Assembly (NCBI RefSeq): GCF_006094395.1
Contig: NZ_CP035291.1
Coordinates: 930,001-994,000, forward strand
DNA length: 64,000 nucleotides
Direction: 5' to 3'
From: Staphylococcus haemolyticus
GTDB taxonomy: Bacteria; Bacillota; Bacilli; Staphylococcales; Staphylococcaceae
Shown: positions 59,517-64,000 of the stretch, one piece after another
How positions within the stretch are numbered: position 1 is the first letter of the stretch
How the letters are laid out: each line of letters begins with the position of its first letter
The notes under the pieces: generated by a model
Told to the model about the DNA's origin: nothing
Databases searched by the model: none
What the model saw: only the letters and a program-made list of their open reading frames with translations
Translations under genes and position numbers: made by a program

Positions 59517-60881
59517 ATGGAAACCATAAATAAAAATGAAATAAAACAAGGTAACGTTGTTGATTTAACACATGAAGGGCATGGTGTCATTAAAATCGAC
59601 CGTTATCCGATATTTGTGCCAAATGCGTTAATTGGTGAAGTAATTAAATACAAAATTATTAAAGTGAAGAAAAATTTTGCTATTGGTAAGCTTCTTCAAG
59701 TTATTAAACCAAGTGAGCAACGCGTGGAACCGCCATGTAAATACTATTGGAAGTGTGGTGGTTGTCAATTGCAACACATGACTTATGATGCCCAATTGGC
59801 TATGAAGCAGTCACAAGTTACCAACTTATTCCATAGAAAAGCACAATTTAGCAATACAATCATTAACAAAACTATCGGTATGGATCATCCTTGGCATTAC
59901 AGAAATAAATCACAGTTGCCAATTGGTAAAGATAGAGATGGAAAAGCAATTATAGGATATTATCGACAAAGAAGTCACGATATTATCGATATGGATAGTT
60001 GCTTAATTCAAGATGATGTACACCAAGACATTATGAATCACGTCAAACAATGGATTATTGATTACGATATTAGTGTTTATAATGAGAGTACAAAAAAAGG
60101 ACTTTTAAGACATTTAGTTATTCGCACAGGTTATTATTCTGATGATAAGATGGTAGTTTTTGTAACAAATGGTAAAAATTTCCAGCAAGCTTCAATTTTA
60201 GTTGAAAAACTGAAAGAAACTTTTCCTAACATAACTAGCATTAAACAAAATATTAATAAAAGTCATTCTAATGTTATTATGGGGGAACAGTCTGTAACGT
60301 TATACGGCAAAGATAAGATTGCAGATCAACTTAGTGATACTACATTTAAGATAAGTGACCAATCATTCTACCAAATAAATTCTTCACAAACTGAAAAATT
60401 ATATCAACAAGCAATAGAGTATGCGCAATTGACAGGTGAAGAAACAGTTCTTGATACATATTGCGGTATTGGTACGATAGGTTTATATATGGCTCCAGTA
60501 GCGAAACATGTTTATGGTGTTGAGGTTGTACCGTCAGCGATTAAAGATGCACAACAAAATGCGACTTTAAATGGATTTGAAAATACAACTTTTGTCTGTG
60601 GTAAAGCAGAAGAAGTCATTATAAAATGGAAACAACAAGGTATCAAACCAGATGTTGTTATGGTAGATCCACCTAGAAAAGGGTGCGATGAAACCTTCTT
60701 ACAAACACTGCTCAAACTAAATCCTAAGCGTATTGTCTACATCTCTTGTAATCCTTCTACGCAACAAAGAGATGCTCAAATATTAGATTCACAATATGAA
60801 TTGCAAGAAATTACACCTGTCGATATGTTTCCTCAAACAACACATGTAGAGACAGTTGCATTATTTGAAAGAAAATCTTAA
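59517..60881 (+). CDS. 23S rRNA (uracil-5-)-methyltransferase, RlmCD/RumA type
   Basis: A 454-residue RNA m5U methyltransferase with an N-terminal TRAM domain (residues 1-60) and an iron-sulphur cluster motif PCKYYWKCGGCQLQHM near residue 77. The AdoMet domain has VLDTYCGIGTIGLYMAP near residue 317, VDPPRKGCD near residue 382 and the catalytic Cys in ISCNPST near residue 412. The target is probably U747 and U1939 of 23S rRNA. ATG 59517 has GGGGTGA upstream. Confidence 0.9.
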   Translation: METINKNEIKQGNVVDLTHEGHGVIKIDRYPIFVPNALIGEVIKYKIIKVKKNFAIGKLLQVIKPSEQRVEPPCKYYWKCGGCQLQHMTYDAQLAMKQSQVTNLFHRKAQFSNTIINKTIGMDHPWHYRNKSQLPIGKDRDGKAIIGYYRQRSHDIIDMDSCLIQDDVHQDIMNHVKQWIIDYDISVYNESTKKGLLRHLVIRTGYYSDDKMVVFVTNGKNFQQASILVEKLKETFPNITSIKQNINKSHSNVIMGEQSVTLYGKDKIADQLSDTTFKISDQSFYQINSSQTEKLYQQAIEYAQLTGEETVLDTYCGIGTIGLYMAPVAKHVYGVEVVPSAIKDAQQNATLNGFENTTFVCGKAEEVIIKWKQQGIKPDVVMVDPPRKGCDETFLQTLLKLNPKRIVYISCNPSTQQRDAQILDSQYELQEITPVDMFPQTTHVETVALFERKS

Positions 60882-61007
60882 ACGTGAAATTTTAATACAA
60901 ATATTAAGAAATGGTTACAGAGCATTAAATCTTATAAAAAAGTTTTTTTCTCAACATCGACTGTGTATACTATGGTTGAAAATTAACAGAGATTGGAGGT
61001 TATTATT

Positions 61008-61556
61008 GTGCAGAAAATTGATTTTTCACCAAATAGAATCAACTTACCTAAATTTATGGCAACTCAATTAGTAGTAATTTTATTTATGATAGTGTTTACT
61101 TATAAATGGGCATTTATGTTTACAACTATTCATGAACAAACATTTTTAGCTAACTTATTATACGGTATTTTAGGGTTTATAGTTATTTTAGGACTACATG
61201 AACTCATTCATAGAATTTCATTTTTTATTTTTTCAAGAGGGGAACAGCCTCATTTTAAATATAAAAAAGGTTTTCTTTTAGTACATATTTCCAAAAAATA
61301 TTTTAATAAATGGCAATTTTGCACAATAATGCTAGCTCCAATGTTTATATTAACAGGATTATTAATGTTTATATTCAGTATTTACGCATACTCCTCAATT
61401 ATTATTATGTTAAGTATACATATTGGATATTGCTTAATCGATTTATATTTAGTAGGTATTACATTTACTAATAAATTTGAATATGTACATCCATCAGATG
61501 AAGGTTTAATTATGTATCATCAACGACCAATACAAGCTAATAACGAATTTGAATAA
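61008..61556 (+). CDS. DUF3267 membrane protein with HExxH motif (GTG start)
   Basis: A 182-residue membrane protein with four hydrophobic helices. GLHELIHRISFFIF near residue 62 contains HELIH, the zinc-protease HExxH pattern shared by DUF3267 and intramembrane metalloprotease-like proteins. Activity is unproven. GTG 61008 has GGAGG 8 bases upstream. Monocistronic, with a long hairpin terminator. Confidence 0.78.
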   Translation: MQKIDFSPNRINLPKFMATQLVVILFMIVFTYKWAFMFTTIHEQTFLANLLYGILGFIVILGLHELIHRISFFIFSRGEQPHFKYKKGFLLVHISKKYFNKWQFCTIMLAPMFILTGLLMFIFSIYAYSSIIIMLSIHIGYCLIDLYLVGITFTNKFEYVHPSDEGLIMYHQRPIQANNEFE

Positions 61557-61561
61557 ATAGT

Positions 61562-61646
61562 GAGTCTCAATATAATTATTTATGTGCACATTTCATGAGT
61601 TTTGTTGCTAGTCACATTATAATTATATTGAGGCTTATTTTATTTT
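61562..61646 (+). terminator. Long-hairpin terminator
   Basis: GAGTCTCAATATAATTAT pairs with ATAATTATATTGAGGCTT (18 bp, mismatch at the base) around a 40-base loop, followed by ATTTTATTTT. Confidence 0.75.
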
Positions 61647-61661
61647 AAAAGAGGTGAGACT

Positions 61662-62738
61662 ATGGCTGAAAGAAGGATTATTCATATTGATATGGATTAC
61701 TTTTTTGCACAAGTAGAAATGCGAGATAACCCTACATTAAAAGGTAAACCTGTAATTGTAGGTGGTAAGGCAAGTACTCGTGGCGTGGTTTCTACTGCTT
61801 CTTACGAGGCTAGAAAATATGGGGTTCATTCTGCAATGCCAATGTCTCAAGCGCATAAATTATGTCCTAATGGATATTATGTAAGAGCAAGATTTGACGC
61901 TTATAGAGAAGCCTCTGCCGTGATTATGTCTATATTTAAAAGTTATACAGATATTGTAGAACCAATGTCATTGGATGAAGCGTATTTAGATATTACTCAC
62001 CTTGTTAGACCTGACTTGTCTGCATCTAAAATCGCAACGTTTATTCGACGCGATATATTTGAACAAACTGGTTTAACTTCTTCTGCAGGTGTATCTTATA
62101 ATAAATTTTTAGCAAAATTAGCAAGTGGTATGAATAAGCCTAATGGCATGAAGGTTATCGATTATAATAATGTAAACGATATTTTAATGAATCTAGATAT
62201 TGGTGACTTTCCAGGTGTGGGTAAAGCGTCGAAAAAAGTCATGCATAACCATGATATTTATACAGGTAAAGATTTGTATGATAAAACTGAATTTGAATTA
62301 ATACGTTGGTTCGGAAAAAGAGGTCGTGGCTTATATCTTAAAGCGCGAGGAATTGATCATAGTGAAGTAAAAGCAACGAGAGTGCGTAAATCTGTGGGTA
62401 CTGAACGAACATTTTCAACTGATGTGAATGATGATGAAGAAATTTTACAAAAAATATGGGAACTATCTGGCAAGACAGCAGAACGTTTATCCAAGTTACA
62501 AAAATCAGGTAGTACGGTAACAGTTAAATTAAAAACTTATCAATATGAAACATTTTCTAAACAAAGAAGTTTAAGAGAGGCAGTAAGTAGAGATATTGAT
62601 ATATATAATGTAGCTTATGATTTGTATAATGATTTGAAGGATCCTGATGTTCCAATAAGGTTAATCGGTGTAACGGTTGGCAATTTAGAACAGTCAACAT
62701 ATGAGAATATGACGATTTATGATTTTATAGAAAGATAA
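61662..62738 (+). CDS. dinB: DNA polymerase IV
   Basis: A 358-residue Y-family translesion polymerase. Palm motifs are [14 protein letters not shown] (residues 6-19) and [14 protein letters not shown] near residue 103. The thumb has two helix-hairpin-helix elements ([14 protein letters not shown]), followed by the little-finger domain. No beta-clamp QLxLF-like tail is obvious; it ends YDFIER. No LexA box was noticed upstream. Confidence 0.96.
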   Translation: MAERRIIHIDMDYFFAQVEMRDNPTLKGKPVIVGGKASTRGVVSTASYEARKYGVHSAMPMSQAHKLCPNGYYVRARFDAYREASAVIMSIFKSYTDIVEPMSLDEAYLDITHLVRPDLSASKIATFIRRDIFEQTGLTSSAGVSYNKFLAKLASGMNKPNGMKVIDYNNVNDILMNLDIGDFPGVGKASKKVMHNHDIYTGKDLYDKTEFELIRWFGKRGRGLYLKARGIDHSEVKATRVRKSVGTERTFSTDVNDDEEILQKIWELSGKTAERLSKLQKSGSTVTVKLKTYQYETFSKQRSLREAVSRDIDIYNVAYDLYNDLKDPDVPIRLIGVTVGNLEQSTYENMTIYDFIER

Positions 62739-62740
62739 AA

Positions 62741-62809
62741 AGGTTCATGATGACATTAGCAATTAAACTAAACCAGTAATTGCAATTCATGTGGGTTAAC
62801 CTTTATCTT
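62741..62809. terminator. Bidirectional terminator, dinB and exonuclease
   Basis: AAGGTT pairs with AACCTT, with an inner stem (AGCAATTA with TAATTGC). The 3' side overlaps the end of the convergent exonuclease gene. Confidence 0.65.
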
Positions 62810-63347
62810 TTAAATTTTTGCCATAAATTTGGAGCATACTTTGTAAATTGTCATAGTGTTTTAATAATCTAAACGTAATCATTGCACATGCTTTAGCATC
62901 GTTGAGTGCATCATGATGACCGTGAAAATCTAATTTATAATGTTTCATTAAATGTTTTAGTCCGTAACGATATGCATCAATTGTACGTTTAGCAAGTTGA
63001 TATGAACAGAAATAAATCATGGAGGGTGTTTCTATATTTAACTGTTTTAAACTTTGATGAAGTACATTCATATCAAAAGCAGCATTATGAGCAACAACAG
63101 GTAATTTATCAATAAATTGCATCATATAGGGAAATACATATTCAAAACTGGGAGCATCGATTACGTCTTCAGGTGTAATACCATGAACCTCAATATTCGT
63201 CTGAGAGAAATAATCAAAAGGGTTAACTAAAGTATAAAAAGATTCCACAATCTCATTGTTAACTACTTTGACCATACCAACAGAGCAAATACTTGTACGT
63301 TTACCGTTTGCAGTTTCGAAGTCTAATGCAATAAAGGCATTTTCCAT
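62796..63347 (-). CDS. DEDD-type 3'-5' exonuclease (DnaQ/RNase T superfamily)
   Basis: A 183-residue exonuclease. Exo I FIALDFETANGKRTS (Asp-x-Glu), Exo II VVAHNAAFDMNVL (Asp near residue 100) and Exo III HGHHDALNDAKACA (His and Asp) are all present, so it is a DEDDh enzyme. The frame is open up to 63461 but crosses the ftnA terminator. ATG 63347 with AAAGGA upstream is therefore preferred. Substrate unknown; probably repair or RNA turnover. Confidence 0.84.
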   Translation of the reverse strand: MENAFIALDFETANGKRTSICSVGMVKVVNNEIVESFYTLVNPFDYFSQTNIEVHGITPEDVIDAPSFEYVFPYMMQFIDKLPVVAHNAAFDMNVLHQSLKQLNIETPSMIYFCSYQLAKRTIDAYRYGLKHLMKHYKLDFHGHHDALNDAKACAMITFRLLKHYDNLQSMLQIYGKNLKDKG

Positions 63348-63427
63348 TCCTAACACTGTCCTTTCAAGTATTGATTCTTTTATTTTAGCTAAAAATATAA
63401 ATATTTTTCCAGAATGTTGCATTCTTA

Positions 63428-63464
63428 AAATAAAATAGAGTGGAAATGAATTCATTTCCACTCC
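63428..63464 (-). terminator. ftnA terminator, 26-bp perfect palindrome
   Basis: GAGTGGAAATGAATTCATTT continues to CCACTC as a perfect 26-base palindrome (63439-63464). On the minus strand it is followed by TATTTTATTTT. Confidence 0.85.
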
Positions 63465-63590
63465 AGTTATATTTATGAGTATTGAGAATAGCTAGCATCA
63501 TACCTTTTTGTGCATGTTAGTTACTTACAATTTACTAAGCAAGCACTAAAAATCATTTGTCTCAATCATAATTAAAACTTGAGATAAAAG

Positions 63591-64000
63591 TTATTCTTCA
63601 TCAAATGAACGAGCTGCTAATTCTTTTTCATATAAATATAAAGTATTGCAGTCATCGCCAATACGGTTTAAATAATCAATATGTGTTTCAAATGTTGATT
63701 CTTCTTCAACTTGCTCATCTAAGAACCAGTTTAAGAAAGAAATCGTAGCATAGTCTTTATCTTTTTGAGCTATTTCAGATAAATTGTAAAAACGACGAGT
63801 AACATCTTGTTCCTGTGCTAATCCATCTTTAAATGTTTCAAGGATAGATTTAAATTCAGTTTTAGGAGCTGGTATTGATTTAAATTCAGCATGTTCACCA
63901 CGATCGTTGATATAATCATAGATTTTTTTACCGTGGAAACGTTCTTCTTTAGCTTGTTGGATATAGAAGTTAGCGAAACCTTCATATGAAGCATCATCGC
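63591..64000 (-). CDS. ftnA: Ferritin, C-terminal part (5' end outside window)
   Basis: The frame is open from the window edge to TAA at 63591-63593, about 136 codons. It reads [20 protein letters not shown] (ferroxidase Glu/Glu/His), [34 protein letters not shown] and ends [12 protein letters not shown]. This matches staphylococcal FtnA closely. It stores iron as a 24-mer. The start codon lies beyond 64000. Confidence 0.95.
   Translation of the reverse strand, partial: DDASYEGFANFYIQQAKEERFHGKKIYDYINDRGEHAEFKSIPAPKTEFKSILETFKDGLAQEQDVTRRFYNLSEIAQKDKDYATISFLNWFLDEQVEEESTFETHIDYLNRIGDDCNTLYLYEKELAARSFDEE

Noticed and set aside
63348..63461. N-terminal extension of the exonuclease
   Set aside because: It would start inside the ftnA terminator palindrome; the family motif begins at MENAFIALDFE.

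Overview
This is low-GC Staphylococcus chromosome, apparently complete agr-proximal core genome. The decoded AgrD peptide holds the autoinducer core SFTPCTTYF. From memory this is the S. haemolyticus type, so S. haemolyticus or a close relative is the best guess; S. aureus and S. epidermidis peptides do not match.

Layout. 1-4.3 kb: end of an ammonium transporter, then sucrose genes scrR-scrB-scrK. 4.3-7.8 kb: agr quorum-sensing locus, with agrBDCA on the minus strand and RNAIII divergent; two AgrA boxes face each way. No delta-haemolysin frame is visible in RNAIII. 7.8-12.1 kb: nitrilase-like hydrolase, nitroreductase-like protein, SdrH-like repeat protein, and MroQ-like membrane protease. 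12.2-14.2 kb: groESL with CIRCE and a CtsR-like site.

14.24-22.43 kb: an integrated island of about 8.2 kb, bounded by 16-bp direct repeats of the groEL 3' end. It carries a tyrosine integrase, a 5'-truncated gene, a two-gene unit (DUF3800-like protein plus a possible BECR-fold nuclease), a DUF6414-like protein divergent from a 67-aa protein, and a row of small minus-strand lipoprotein or secreted-protein genes. Most of these small genes sit just downstream of a decayed copy of one shared gene end. Insertion changed the groEL stop codon from TAA to TGA and moved its terminator 8 kb away.

22.4-29.2 kb: a ClbS/DfsB-like pseudogene with two Trp-to-stop changes, an aminotransferase, and a 31-aa Fst/PepA1-like membrane peptide. 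The peptide's promoter overlaps a perfect LexA box, and a strong promoter faces it: a candidate SOS-inducible type I toxin. The phenol-soluble-modulin exporter operon pmtR-ABCD follows. Agr signalling and PSM export thus lie within about 20 kb of each other, on either side of the island.

29.2-64 kb is ordinary core genome: envelope-type DUF1700/DUF4097 genes, 6-phosphogluconolactonase, aldehyde dehydrogenase, pyrophosphatase, NAD salvage (pncA, pncB, nadE), nos-pheA, purB, pcrB-pcrA-ligA-camS, putP, gatCAB, dgkB, an RlmCD-type methyltransferase, dinB, an exonuclease, and ferritin at the edge. Most convergent pairs share a bidirectional hairpin terminator. No tRNA, rRNA, CRISPR array or insertion sequence was seen.
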